Notes: generated by a model not told the origin, from the letters alone. 35,748 nt of DNA from Thermoanaerobacterales bacterium (GCA_017577565.1 PKRH01000018.1:1-35748); one strand, 5' to 3'; positions 22,278 to 30,097 are shown, numbered from the stretch's first letter. A program made the numbers and translations.

Positions 22278-23948
22278 GTGACAGTGCTCGACCAGCTGGT
22301 GGCCTCCGACCTGCGGGCGGTGGTGCACGCCTACAAGGAGGCGTTGGCCGCGCACCGGGAGCCGATCAACCGGCTCAACGTCTACCCGGTGCCGGACGGC
22401 GACACCGGCACGAACATGTCGTTGACCCTCGCGTCGGTGTGCGACGACCTCGAGGGCGTCGTGGACGACGACCTGGCGGAGGTGTGCCGGGCCATCAGCC
22501 ACGGGTCGCTCATGGGCGCCCGGGGCAACTCCGGCGTCATCCTGTCCCAGGTCCTGCGGGGGCTCGTGTCGGTCATCGGCGAGAACGGGTCGTGCGACGG
22601 CCCGACCTTCGCCGCCGGCCTGCGGGCCGCCGCCGACGCCGCCTACCAGGCGGTCATGCGCCCCGTGGAGGGGACGATCCTCACGGTGGTGCGCGAGGCC
22701 GCCGAGGCGGCCGAGGCCACCGTGGCCGACCGGCCCGACGCCAGCCTCGTGACCGTCGTCGAGGCGGCCCGCGAGGCCGGCGCCGCCGCCCTGGCCCGCA
22801 CGCCCGAGCTGCTGCCCGTGCTGGCCGAGGCGGGGGTCGTCGACGCCGGGGGCACCGGCTTCCTGCTGCTGCTCGACGCCCTGCTGCACGTCATCGACGG
22901 CCGGCCGGTGCCCGAGCCCGAGCCCGGCGAGGGCGTCGTCCGCAGCGACGCCCACCTGGTCGAGCCCGGTGGCGACCAGCCGCACGACAGCGTCTCCGAC
23001 CTGCGCTACGAGGTCATGTACCTGCTGGAGGCGCCGGACGAGGCCATCCCCGGGTTCAAGGACGTGTGGGCCGGCATCGGCGACTCGATCGTCGTCGTGG
23101 GCGGCGACGGCATCTGGAACTGCCACATCCACACCGACGACATCGGGGCGGCCATCGAGGCGGGCATCGACTGCGGGCGCCCCCGGCAGATCCGCGTCAC
23201 CGACCTCATGGAGCAGGTCGAGGAGGAGCGGTGGGTGCGGGAGGCCTCGCCGGAGGACATCGTCGAGGTCCCGCCGCACGTCACCGAGCCGGTCACCACC
23301 GCGGTCGTCGCCGTCGCCACCGGCGACGGCATCAAGCGCATCTTCTACAGCCTCGGCGTGCAGGGCATCGTCACCGGCGGCCAGTCGATGAACCCGTCGA
23401 CGGCCGACCTGCTGGCCGCCGTCGAGTCGGTGCCGGCCGAGCAGGTCGTCATCCTGCCCAACAACAAGAACATCATCCCGGTCGCCGAGCAGGTCGACGC
23501 CCACACGAGCCGCACGGTGAGGGTCGTGCCCACCCGGGGCGTCGCCGAGGGCTTCGCCGCCCTCATGGGCTACGACCCCGAGGCGCCCGCCGACGAGAAC
23601 GCCAAGGAGATGGCGTCGTTGGCCGCCAACGTCGTGGCCGGCGAGGTCACGCGCGCGGTGCGCGACTCGACCTGCGAGCTCGGTCCGATCGCCGAGGGCG
23701 ACTACCTGGGCATCGCCCGGGACGGCATCAAAGCGGTCGAGCGCACGGCGGCCGACGCCGCCTGCAAGCTGCTCGACGCGCTGGTCACCGACGAGCACGA
23801 GATCGTCACGATCATCGAGGGCGAGGGCGCCACCGCGGCCGACACCCGCGCGGTGACCGAGTGGCTGGCCGAGCACCGGCCGGGGGTGTCGCCCGAGGTC
23901 CACCACGGCGGCCAGCCGCTCTACCCCTACCTGTTCGGCATCGAGTAG
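22278..23948 (+). CDS. Fatty-acid kinase FakA-like (DAK2/YloV family)
   Basis: A 556-residue protein. The N-terminal DhaL domain has the Mg-ATP motif NVYPVPDGDTGTNMSLT (Asp40, Asp42), the loop SHGSLMGARGNSGVILSQ and DAGGTGFLLLLDAL. The middle and C-terminal regions (SDLRYEVMYLLEAPDEAIPG, WNCHIHTDDIGAAIEAG, TGGQSMNPSTADLLAAVES, ILPNNKNIIPVAEQ) match YloV/FakA. FakA phosphorylates fatty acids carried by FakB (DegV family) to acyl-phosphates, which PlsY then uses for phosphatidic acid. No FakB gene is in the window. Acyl-phosphate is also the product of PlsX, encoded 7 kb downstream in the same gene series. The GTG start is set by TACCAT eight bases upstream and by homology. recG follows after 13 bases. 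Confidence 0.92.
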   Translation: MTVLDQLVASDLRAVVHAYKEALAAHREPINRLNVYPVPDGDTGTNMSLTLASVCDDLEGVVDDDLAEVCRAISHGSLMGARGNSGVILSQVLRGLVSVIGENGSCDGPTFAAGLRAAADAAYQAVMRPVEGTILTVVREAAEAAEATVADRPDASLVTVVEAAREAGAAALARTPELLPVLAEAGVVDAGGTGFLLLLDALLHVIDGRPVPEPEPGEGVVRSDAHLVEPGGDQPHDSVSDLRYEVMYLLEAPDEAIPGFKDVWAGIGDSIVVVGGDGIWNCHIHTDDIGAAIEAGIDCGRPRQIRVTDLMEQVEEERWVREASPEDIVEVPPHVTEPVTTAVVAVATGDGIKRIFYSLGVQGIVTGGQSMNPSTADLLAAVESVPAEQVVILPNNKNIIPVAEQVDAHTSRTVRVVPTRGVAEGFAALMGYDPEAPADENAKEMASLAANVVAGEVTRAVRDSTCELGPIAEGDYLGIARDGIKAVERTAADAACKLLDALVTDEHEIVTIIEGEGATAADTRAVTEWLAEHRPGVSPEVHHGGQPLYPYLFGIE

Positions 23949-23961
23949 CCGGCGGCCCGGC

Positions 23962-26145
23962 ATGCCTGAGGGGCCCATCACCTTCACCGAGCTGGCGGCG
24001 ATGCCGGTCACCCGGCTGAAGGGGGTCGGCGAGCGCTCGGCCCAGGCGCTGGCCCAGGTGGGCGTCACCTCGATCCTCGACCTGCTGACCTACTACCCGC
24101 GCCGCTACGTCGACCGGACGCGGGAGGCCCGCATCCGCGACCTGCAGGTCGGCGAGGAGGCGCTGGTCATCGTCACCGTGGAGCGGACCTCGTCGCGCCG
24201 CACCCGGGGTCGGCCGCCCCGCACGCTGGTGACCTGCGACGTGCGCGACGAGAGCGGCCGGCTGCGGGTCACCTTCTTCAACCAGGCCTGGCGGGAGCGG
24301 CAGCTCACACCGGGCACGACGGTGGCGCTGTTCGGCAAGCTCGAGGTGTACGCCGGGCGCCGGCAGATGACCAACCCGGTCGTCGACCTCATCGGCAACC
24401 GCACCGGGCGGATCGTGCCGATCTACCCGCAGTCCGACAAGGCGGGGCTGTCGACCTGGGCCATCTCCGACTGGGTGGCCGAGGCGCTCCGGCGATCCCG
24501 GCCCCGGGGCATCGCCGACCCGGTGCCCGAGTGGGTGCTCGACCGGTTCGACCTGGTCACCCGGGAGGAGGCCTTCCACGGCATCCACGCCCCGACGTCG
24601 ATGGCCCACATGCAGGCGGCCCGCACCCGCCTCGTGCTCGACGAGCTGCTGCGGGTCCAGCTGGCCCTCGTGCAGCGCAAGCGGCTGGTCGAGCGCACGG
24701 CCCGGGGCATCGCCCACGCCACCGAGGGTCCGCTGCTCGACGCCTTCGTCCGGCGGCTGCCCTTCGAGATGACCGACGACCAGCGGGCCGCCGTGGTCGA
24801 GATCGCCCGCGACCTCGCCGCGCCCCGGCCAATGCACCGCCTGCTGCAGGGCGACGTGGGCGCGGGCAAGACCGTCGTCGCCGTCTGGACGCTGCTCGCC
24901 GCCGTGCAGGGCGGCCACCAGGCGGCGTTCATGGCGCCCACCGAGGTCCTGGCCGAGCAGCACGCCCAGGGCATCCGCGAGCTGCTCGACGGGGTCGAGG
25001 TCCCCGACGACGGCACGTCGCTGTTCGGCGCCCGGCCGCTGCGGGTCGAGCTGCTGACCAACAAGGTCGGCGCCGCCGACCGCCGCCGCATCCTCGCCGA
25101 CCTGGCGAGCGGCGAGGTCGACGTCGTCATCGGAACCCACGCGCTCATCCAGGAGGACGTCGCCTTCCGGTCGCTGGGCGTGGCGGTCATCGACGAGCAG
25201 CACCGCTTCGGGGTCGAGCAGCGGGCGGCGCTGCGGGACAAGGCGGGCGGCGGGCCGGTGCCCGACGTGCTGGTGATGACGGCCACGCCCATCCCCCGCA
25301 CGGCGGCGATGACCGTCTACGGCGACCTCGACGTCACCGTCATCCGGTCGCGGCCGGCCGGCCGCCAGCCCGTCGTCACGACCTGGGCCCGCACGCCGGA
25401 GGACGAGGCCGAGGTGTGGGCGGCCGTGCGGCGCGAGGTCGAGGCGGGGCGCCAGGCCTACGTCGTGACCCCGCTCATCGAGGAGTCCGACAAGCTCGAG
25501 GCGCGCTCGGCGGAGGAGACCCACGCCCGCCTGGCCGCCGGCGAGCTGGCGGGCCTCCGCCTCGGCCTGCTGCACGGGCGCATGCCGCCGGCCGACAAGG
25601 AGGCCACGATGCACCAGTTCCGGGCCGGCCGGCTCGACGTGCTCGTGGCCACGACGGTCATCGAGGTGGGCGTCGACGTCCCCAACGCCACGGTGATGGT
25701 GATCCTCGACGCCGACCGGTTCGGCATCGCCCAGCTGCACCAGCTCCGGGGCCGGGTCGGCCGGGGGAGCGACCGGTCGTGGTGCTACCTCGTCAGCAGC
25801 GCCGAGGGCGACGAGGCCGAGGCCCGCCTCGAGGCGCTGGTCAAGACGACGGACGGCTTCGAGCTGGCGGAGATCGACCTCGAGCTGCGGGGCGAGGGGA
25901 CGATCATGGGCGAGCGGCAGAAGGGGCGCAGCGACCTCAAGCTCGCCTCGCTGCGGCGCGACCGCGAGTGGGTCGAGCGGGCCCGGGCCGTGGCCTTCGC
26001 CATCGTCGACGGCACCGACGACCTCGACGTGCCCGCGCCGCCCCGGGGCGCGGAGGGCGGCGGGCTCGGCGCCCACCCCGACCTGCTGGCCGAGGTCGCG
26101 CTGTTCCTCGACGAGGAGGACCAGGAGTTCCTGCTCAAGGGGTGA
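23962..26145 (+). CDS. recG: ATP-dependent DNA helicase RecG
   Basis: A 727-residue branch-migration helicase that reverses stalled forks and processes Holliday junctions. The wedge/OB domain occupies about residues 10-150 (LKGVGERSAQAL, TYYPRRYVDR). Walker A is GDVGAGKT (297-304), followed by MAPTEVLAEQHAQGI, the DEQH box VIDEQHRFGVEQR, MTATPIPRTAAMTVYGDLD, LHGRMPPADKEATM, ATTVIEVGVDVPNATVMVI and QLRGRVGRG. Length is slightly longer than E. coli RecG (693). It is 13 bases behind yloV and surely cotranscribed. In many actinobacteria rsmD and coaD follow directly; here an inverted four-gene block intervenes. Confidence 0.96.
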   Translation: MPEGPITFTELAAMPVTRLKGVGERSAQALAQVGVTSILDLLTYYPRRYVDRTREARIRDLQVGEEALVIVTVERTSSRRTRGRPPRTLVTCDVRDESGRLRVTFFNQAWRERQLTPGTTVALFGKLEVYAGRRQMTNPVVDLIGNRTGRIVPIYPQSDKAGLSTWAISDWVAEALRRSRPRGIADPVPEWVLDRFDLVTREEAFHGIHAPTSMAHMQAARTRLVLDELLRVQLALVQRKRLVERTARGIAHATEGPLLDAFVRRLPFEMTDDQRAAVVEIARDLAAPRPMHRLLQGDVGAGKTVVAVWTLLAAVQGGHQAAFMAPTEVLAEQHAQGIRELLDGVEVPDDGTSLFGARPLRVELLTNKVGAADRRRILADLASGEVDVVIGTHALIQEDVAFRSLGVAVIDEQHRFGVEQRAALRDKAGGGPVPDVLVMTATPIPRTAAMTVYGDLDVTVIRSRPAGRQPVVTTWARTPEDEAEVWAAVRREVEAGRQAYVVTPLIEESDKLEARSAEETHARLAAGELAGLRLGLLHGRMPPADKEATMHQFRAGRLDVLVATTVIEVGVDVPNATVMVILDADRFGIAQLHQLRGRVGRGSDRSWCYLVSSAEGDEAEARLEALVKTTDGFELAEIDLELRGEGTIMGERQKGRSDLKLASLRRDREWVERARAVAFAIVDGTDDLDVPAPPRGAEGGGLGAHPDLLAEVALFLDEEDQEFLLKG

Positions 26146-26155
26146 GCGCCACCCC
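26139..26155. terminator. Short hairpin at the recG / lipoprotein junction
   Basis: GGGGTG (26139-26144) pairs with CACCCC (26150-26155) over a 5-base loop. It overlaps the recG stop and is just before the stop of the convergent lipoprotein gene. A weak terminator candidate. Confidence 0.4.
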
Positions 26156-26157
26156 GG

Positions 26158-26544
26158 TCACACGTCGATCCCGCACTCCTCGCGCAGGTGGTCGGCGATC
26201 TCGTCCCACGCCTCGTCGGCGCGCTCGAGCCGCTCGGCGTCCAGCGACCCGATCGCCTCGGGGTCCGACACGTCGACGTCGGCCAGCGCCTGGTAGGTGT
26301 CCAGGAACGTCGTCCACGCCTCCTCGATCTCGGCCGGCGGGTCGACCTCCCGCAGGCGGTCGAGCGCCCGCTCGACGCCCTCGGCCGACGTCGGGTCGAC
26401 CTCCCGCAGCTCGGCGTCGACCTCGCGCATCTCGGCGCAGAAGGCGCCGCCCCCGTCGTCGCCGCAGGCGGCCGCAACGAGCGCCGGCAGGGCCAGGGCG
26501 AGGGCGCCGAGGCGGCGCAGCGGGGTCGGGCGGCTGGTCGGCAT
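26158..26544 (-). CDS. Small acidic lipoprotein, paralogue A
   Basis: A 128-residue exported protein: basic head, hydrophobic stretch LGALALALPALVAAA, then Cys27 followed by GDDGGG, which looks like a lipoprotein attachment site although the -3 residue is Ala instead of Leu. The mature part is very acidic and helical. It shares with the gene at 26899-27297 the Phe-Cys near the mature N-terminus (Cys36), the motif (E/D)VDPPAEIEEAW, and EECGI close to the C-terminus (Cys124); the two cysteines may form a disulfide. ATG 26544 is preceded by GGGAGGG. Function unknown. Confidence 0.8.
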   Translation of the reverse strand: MPTSRPTPLRRLGALALALPALVAAACGDDGGGAFCAEMREVDAELREVDPTSAEGVERALDRLREVDPPAEIEEAWTTFLDTYQALADVDVSDPEAIGSLDAERLERADEAWDEIADHLREECGIDV

Positions 26545-26594
26545 CGGTCCCTCCCTGGACGGTGCGGTGTCGGTCGGGCGGGCGGTGGTGCCGC

Positions 26595-26768
26595 TCAGGG
26601 GTCCGTGCCGGCGTCGTCCGGGACGAGCAGGTCCCAGCGGTCGAGGCAGTCCTCGCACCGGTAGACGAGGACGTCCCCCGGCGCCCACCCGCGCTCGGCG
26701 GGCGGGTACGACACGAGGTGGGCGCGCCCGCCGCAGTCGATGCACGTGATGACCTCGTCGACCTCCAC
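26595..26768 (-). CDS. Small zinc-ribbon protein
   Basis: A 57-residue protein, VEVDEVITCIDCGGRAHLVS to VPDDAGTDP. Two CxxC pairs (C9-C12 and C38-C41) flank a beta-rich core, giving a zinc-ribbon fold. The C-terminal DRWDLLVPDD is acidic. The function is not known. The GTG at 26768 is chosen because TAGCGT (minus strand) lies eight bases upstream; longer in-frame starts would run through a strong palindromic terminator. It lies between two paralogous lipoprotein genes. Confidence 0.75.
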   Translation of the reverse strand: MEVDEVITCIDCGGRAHLVSYPPAERGWAPGDVLVYRCEDCLDRWDLLVPDDAGTDP

Positions 26769-26776
26769 CGGGGCCG

Positions 26777-26782
26777 ACGCTA
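26777..26782 (-). promoter_or_regulatory. -10 box of the zinc-ribbon gene
   Basis: Minus-strand TAGCGT ends eight bases before GTG 26768, the pattern of a leaderless start. Confidence 0.5.
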
Positions 26783-26832
26783 ACGGGTGGGGCGGCCGGC
26801 GACACGCCGCCGGCCGAGCGCCCCGGGCGCGG

Positions 26833-26860
26833 CGGTGCCCACCCCGCGGGGTGGGCACCG
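26833..26860 (-). terminator. 28-bp perfect palindrome, terminator of lipoprotein B
   Basis: Positions 26833-26846 and 26847-26860 are exact inverted copies (arm CGGTGCCCACCCCG). It is 38 bases downstream of the stop of the lipoprotein gene at 26899 and 51 bases before the -10 box of the zinc-ribbon gene. As RNA it gives an extremely stable hairpin. Confidence 0.65.
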
Positions 26861-26865
26861 GTCGG

Positions 26866-26891
26866 TCAGGCGTGGGTGTCAGGCGTGGGTG
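26866..26891. repeat. 13-bp exact tandem duplication
   Basis: TCAGGCGTGGGTG occurs twice head to tail (26866-26878 and 26879-26891), directly after the stop codon of lipoprotein B. A recent slippage duplication is the simplest explanation. Confidence 0.7.
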
Positions 26892-26898
26892 CCGGGCA

Positions 26899-27297
26899 TC
26901 AGCCCGTGATGCCGCACTCCTCCTCCATGTACTCGCCGACCCGCTCCGACGCGGCCTCGGCGTCGCTGAAGGCGCTCTCGTCGAAGGCGTTCGGGTCCGT
27001 CAGGTCGATGTCGGTGAGGCTCTCGAAGGCGTTCATCATCGTCTCCCAGTCGTCGGCGATCTCGGCCGGGGGATCGAGCTCGTTGATCGCGGCGATCGCC
27101 TCCTCGAACTCCTCGGGCGTGCTGGGGTCGATGTTGCTGAAGCGCTCCTCGATCTCGCGCGCCGCGTCGCAGAACGACTCGGAGCTGGCGCTGGACTCGT
27201 CGTCGTCGCCGCAGGCGGCGAGGGCGAGCGCGAGGGCCGGGACGGCCAGGCCGGCGAGCAGCCGGCGGGCGGTCGAGGTCGGGCGGGTGGTGTGCAT
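26899..27297 (-). CDS. Small acidic lipoprotein, paralogue B
   Basis: A 132-residue lipoprotein with a proper lipobox: RRLLAGLAVPALALALAAC, Cys29, followed by GDDDESS. The mature region is acidic and helical and is a paralogue of the protein at 26158-26544: SFCDAAREIEERF (Cys43), NELDPPAEIADDWETMM, and EECGITG at the end (Cys128). The three cysteines are in the same places in both. ATG 27297 is preceded by GGAGAG. Neither protein matches a family I know. They are probably anchored on the outer face of the membrane. Confidence 0.82.
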   Translation of the reverse strand: MHTTRPTSTARRLLAGLAVPALALALAACGDDDESSASSESFCDAAREIEERFSNIDPSTPEEFEEAIAAINELDPPAEIADDWETMMNAFESLTDIDLTDPNAFDESAFSDAEAASERVGEYMEEECGITG

Positions 27298-27517
27298 CGA
27301 CAGGTCTCTCCGTCTGTGGATCGGTGTGTCCCGTGCACCAGACCACGCGGCTGGCCACGGGGTCATGGGGGCTTTCCCCCGGTGGGGGGCGCCCCGGATG
27401 GGGTGGGCCGCCCGGCCGGGCGGCCCGGCGGGCGCACGCTACTCGGCGCCGCCGGCCGGCGGTGGCGGTGGAGGCGCCGGGTCCCCCGCCCGGGGTGCGG
27501 GTGGCCCGCCGTGGCGG
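27298..27517 (-). promoter_or_regulatory. Intergenic region: lipoprotein B promoter and hairpins
   Basis: A 219-base gap without a gene. On the minus strand TAGCGT at 27441-27436 could be the -10 box of lipoprotein B, giving a leader of about 130 bases. Inside that leader lie a 22-bp perfect palindrome (27405-27426) and a GGGGG-CTTT-CCCCC hairpin (27367-27380). The palindrome may instead end the enoyl-CoA hydratase transcript. Confidence 0.4.
27405..27426 (-). terminator. 22-bp perfect palindrome
   Basis: Arms GGGCCGCCCGG and CCGGGCGGCCC are exact inverted copies. It lies 92 bases downstream of the enoyl-CoA hydratase stop on the same strand, so it could be its terminator. Confidence 0.5.
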
Positions 27518-28228
27518 TCAGCCCCGGTCGCGGGTGGTGAACCGCTCGACGTTGGCGGCGAAGTCGTCGGCGAAGATCACCTCGCGCCCCAGCCGGTCCT
27601 CGTTGGCGAGCGCCTCGGTGAGGCCGAGGCCCAGGCCGTCGTAGACGGCCCGCCGGTCGCTCACCACGCACCGCCACGGGAACGACGCGATCTGGCGGGC
27701 GAGCTCGATCGCCGCCTCCAGCGCCGTGCCGGTGGGCACGAGGCGGTCGACGAACCCGATGCGCTCCGCCTCGGCCGCGTCGATCTCGCGCCCCGTGAGG
27801 ATGAGGTCGAGCGCCCGCCCCAGCCCGACGATGCGGGGCAGGCGGTAGGTGCCGCCGTCGACCAGCGGCACGCCCCAGCGGCGCTCGAGGCAGCCGAACC
27901 GGGCGCCCTCGCCGGCCACCCGCAGGTCGCACCAGGCGGCCAGCTCCATCCCGCCGGCGACGCACCAGCCCTCGATGGCGGCGATGACCGGCTTCGAGAG
28001 GGTGAGCCGCGTGGGGCCGAGCGGCCCGCTCTCCCGCAGCCGGGGGAGGGAGCGCAGGTTGGCCCCCGCGCAGAACGCCTCCTCGTCGCCGGTCAGCACC
28101 GCCACCTTCGCCTCCTCGTCGTACTCGAAGGCCACGAAGGCGTCGTGGAGCCGCTGCGCGGTCCGCGAGTCGATGGCGTTGCGGACCTTCGGCTGGTCGA
28201 TGGAGATGACGCGCACGGGGTCGGCCAT
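27518..28228 (-). CDS. Enoyl-CoA hydratase/isomerase family protein
   Basis: A 236-residue crotonase-fold protein. The oxyanion-hole segment is AFCAGANLRSLPRL, the second is EGWCVAGGMELAAWCDLRVA, followed by GARFGCLERRWGVPLVDGGT and RLPRIVGLGRALDLILTG. Glu in the CLERRWG segment matches the first catalytic Glu; the second (E164 of rat crotonase, in PGAGGTQRL) is Asp here (PLVDGGTYRL), so hydratase activity is likely but not certain. The N-terminus lacks the longer leading strand of some homologues. ATG 28228 is chosen by homology. It diverges from rsmD with 33 bp between the starts. Confidence 0.87.
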   Translation of the reverse strand: MADPVRVISIDQPKVRNAIDSRTAQRLHDAFVAFEYDEEAKVAVLTGDEEAFCAGANLRSLPRLRESGPLGPTRLTLSKPVIAAIEGWCVAGGMELAAWCDLRVAGEGARFGCLERRWGVPLVDGGTYRLPRIVGLGRALDLILTGREIDAAEAERIGFVDRLVPTGTALEAAIELARQIASFPWRCVVSDRRAVYDGLGLGLTEALANEDRLGREVIFADDFAANVERFTTRDRG

Positions 28229-28248
28229 GGCCCGAGCATGCCACCCGG

Positions 28249-28254
28249 TACCGT
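28249..28254 (+). promoter_or_regulatory. -10 box of rsmD
   Basis: TACCGT ends seven bases before ATG 28262. It shows that rsmD has its own leaderless promoter here, unlike in genomes where it is read through from recG. Confidence 0.5.
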
Positions 28255-28261
28255 GCCGGCG

Positions 28262-28801
28262 ATGCGAGTGGTGGCAGGCATCGCCCGCGGCCGCCCGCTG
28301 GTGGCGCCCCCCGGCGACCGCACCCGGCCCACCAGCGACCGGGTGCGCGAGGCCGTCTTCAACGCCCTGTGGAGCCGGGGCGTGCTGGCGGGCGCGCGCG
28401 TGGCCGACCTCTTCGCAGGGAGCGGCGCCATGGGCATCGAGGCGCTGTCGCGCGGCGCGGACCACGCCACGTTCGTCGAGCGCGACCGCCGGGCGCTGGC
28501 GGCGATCCGGCGCAACCTCGAGGCCTGCGGCTTCGGCGGGCGGGCGACCGTCGTCGACCGGCCGGTCGAGGCGTGGCTGGCCGCGCTCCCAGCCGAGGTC
28601 CGCTTCGACGTCGTGTTCTGCGACCCGCCCTACGCCTTCGACGGCTGGGCCGACCTGCTCCCCGCGCTCCCCGCCGACCTGGTCGTCGTCGAGGCGGCGG
28701 CCCCGGTGGCCGCGCCGCCGGGCTGGCGGGTCGAGCGGTCCGCCCGCTACGGCGGCACGTGGGTCGGCTTCCTCGCGCCCGACGCCGATCGGCCCGGCTG
28801 A
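28262..28801 (+). CDS. rsmD: 16S rRNA (guanine-966-N2)-methyltransferase
   Basis: A 179-residue SAM-dependent methyltransferase. It starts MRVVAGIARGRPLVAPPGDR and has PTSDRVREAVFNALW, the SAM motif VADLFAGSGAMGIEALSRGA, the acidic loop FVERDRRAL, and the catalytic motif VFCDPPYAFDGW (D-P-P-Y). It methylates G966 of 16S rRNA in the small subunit. Length is normal. Start ATG 28262 agrees with homology and with TACCGT seven bases before it. coaD follows after 105 bases, as in most bacteria where rsmD-coaD is a conserved pair. Confidence 0.94.
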   Translation: MRVVAGIARGRPLVAPPGDRTRPTSDRVREAVFNALWSRGVLAGARVADLFAGSGAMGIEALSRGADHATFVERDRRALAAIRRNLEACGFGGRATVVDRPVEAWLAALPAEVRFDVVFCDPPYAFDGWADLLPALPADLVVVEAAAPVAAPPGWRVERSARYGGTWVGFLAPDADRPG

Positions 28802-28850
28802 GCGGGGCGGACCGGCGACCGGGGTCGGCGTCCCGGTGGGTGGCGTCGAT

Positions 28851-28856
28851 TACCGT
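28851..28856 (+). promoter_or_regulatory. Candidate -10 box upstream of coaD
   Basis: TACCGT lies about 50 bases before the coaD GTG, leaving a leader of about 45 bases with its own AGGAG. No clear -35. Confidence 0.35.
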
Positions 28857-28906
28857 GGCAGTGTTCGCTCACGGCGTTCGTCGTCCCGTGACAGGAGCCC
28901 CGATCA

Positions 28907-29413
28907 GTGACCACCGTGCTGTACCCCGGGTCGTTCGACCCGATCCACAACGGCCACATCGAGATCATCGAGGTGGCGTCGCGGTTGTTCGACGACGTGG
29001 TCGTCGCGGCAGTGCGCAACCCCCAGAAGGGTGAGCCGCTCTTCACGCTCGAGGAGCGCAAGGGGCTCATCGCCGACGCGACGTCGCACCTCGGCAACGT
29101 ACGGGTCACGACGTTCTCCAGCCTGGTCGTCGACCTCGCCCGCGAGGTGGGCGCCGACTTCATCGTCAAGGGCCTGCGGGTCGTGTCCGACTTCGAGTCC
29201 GAGCTGATGATGGCCCAGATGAACAAGCGCGTCTCGGGTGTCGACACCCTGTTCATCCCGTCGGGGTCGTCGCACTCGTACCTCGCGTCGAAGCTCATCC
29301 GCGAGATCGCCCGCTACGGGGGCGACATCAGCTCGATGGTGCCGCCCGCCGTGGCGAAGCTGCTGGTCGAGAAGTACCGCAACGGAGGCGACGGAGGCGG
29401 GGGACAGCGATGA
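28907..29413 (+). CDS. coaD: Pantetheine-phosphate adenylyltransferase
   Basis: A 168-residue nucleotidyltransferase making dephospho-CoA from 4'-phosphopantetheine and ATP. It has the complete signature: VLYPGSFDPIHNGHIEII (the HxGH of the family), LFTLEERKGLI, GADFIVKGLRVVSDFESELM and HSYLASKLIREIARYGGD. GTG 28907 has AGGAG nine bases upstream. Its TGA overlaps the ATG of the next gene by four bases (ATGA). The last 15 residues are a Gly-rich extension. Confidence 0.96.
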   Translation: MTTVLYPGSFDPIHNGHIEIIEVASRLFDDVVVAAVRNPQKGEPLFTLEERKGLIADATSHLGNVRVTTFSSLVVDLAREVGADFIVKGLRVVSDFESELMMAQMNKRVSGVDTLFIPSGSSHSYLASKLIREIARYGGDISSMVPPAVAKLLVEKYRNGGDGGGGQR

Positions 29414-30039
29414 ACGACGACGACCACTCCTTCGAGCACGACTTCGACGCCCGGGTGGCGGAGCGCGTGCCGGGGGGCGACGTCGAGGCGATCCTGCGCC
29501 AGATCCACGACATCATCGCCACCGCCCGGCCCGCGCCGCTGTCGACCCAGGTGAAGATCGACCGCGACGAGGTGCTCGACCTGCTCGACCAGGCGATCGA
29601 GCGCCTGCCCGACGAGGTGCGGGCGTCGCGCTGGCTGCTCAAGGACCGCGAGGAGTTCCTCGCCCGCACCCAGCGGGAGGCGGACGACATCCTGGCCGCC
29701 GCCCGGGGGCAGGCCGAGCGCATGGTGCAGCGGTCCGAGGTCATGAAGGCCGCCGAGGCGAAGGCCCGCCGCATCATCGAGAACGCCCGGGCCGAGGCCA
29801 GCCGGCAGCGCAACGAGGCCGACGACTTCTGCGACAAGCGGCTGGCGCAGTTGGAGACGATCCTCGAGAAGACGCTGTCGGTCATCGCGTCGGGCCGGGC
29901 GAAGCTGCGGGGGCCGGCCGGCGAGGGCCTGCCCCCGACGGGCACGCTCGGCGGCTCGCCGCCGCTGCGGGCGGTGAACGGCCACGACGGCGAGCGCGAC
30001 CGCTCGGCGCCGGTCTTCTTCGACCAGGACCAGGCCTGA
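29410..30039 (+). CDS. SepIVA-like DivIVA-domain coiled-coil protein
   Basis: A 209-residue protein that resembles mycobacterial SepIVA (Rv2927c) at both ends: VKIDRDEVLDLLDQAIERLP with KDREEFLARTQREADDILAA near the N-terminus, and ARAEASRQRNEADDFCDKRL plus TLSVIASGRAKLRG near the end of the coiled coil. The helical repeat region between them is much shorter than in SepIVA (about 245 residues in all). The gene context is the same: before yceD, rpmF and rnc. SepIVA is needed for septation and polar growth in mycobacteria, so a role in envelope or septum assembly is inferred. The C-terminal 40 residues are Gly/Pro-rich and disordered. Translationally coupled to coaD. Confidence 0.82.
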   Translation: MNDDDHSFEHDFDARVAERVPGGDVEAILRQIHDIIATARPAPLSTQVKIDRDEVLDLLDQAIERLPDEVRASRWLLKDREEFLARTQREADDILAAARGQAERMVQRSEVMKAAEAKARRIIENARAEASRQRNEADDFCDKRLAQLETILEKTLSVIASGRAKLRGPAGEGLPPTGTLGGSPPLRAVNGHDGERDRSAPVFFDQDQA

Positions 30040-30085
30040 CCCGGGGCCGGCGGGGCGCCCCGTCGAACCCGGCGGGGACGGGCCC

Positions 30086-30091
30086 TAGCCT
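30086..30091 (+). promoter_or_regulatory. -10 box of yceD
   Basis: TAGCCT ends six bases before GTG 30098, the pattern of a leaderless start. Confidence 0.55.
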
Positions 30092-30097
30092 GGGGGC

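Noticed and set aside
26866..26891. Attachment site of an integrated element
   Set aside because: The two 13-bp copies are directly adjacent and no integrase or tRNA is present; slippage is simpler.
27324..27644. Plus-strand small gene opposite the lipoprotein/hydratase gap
   Set aside because: Composition is Gly/Arg/Pro-rich without ribosome site and overlaps the 3' end of the enoyl-CoA hydratase on the other strand.
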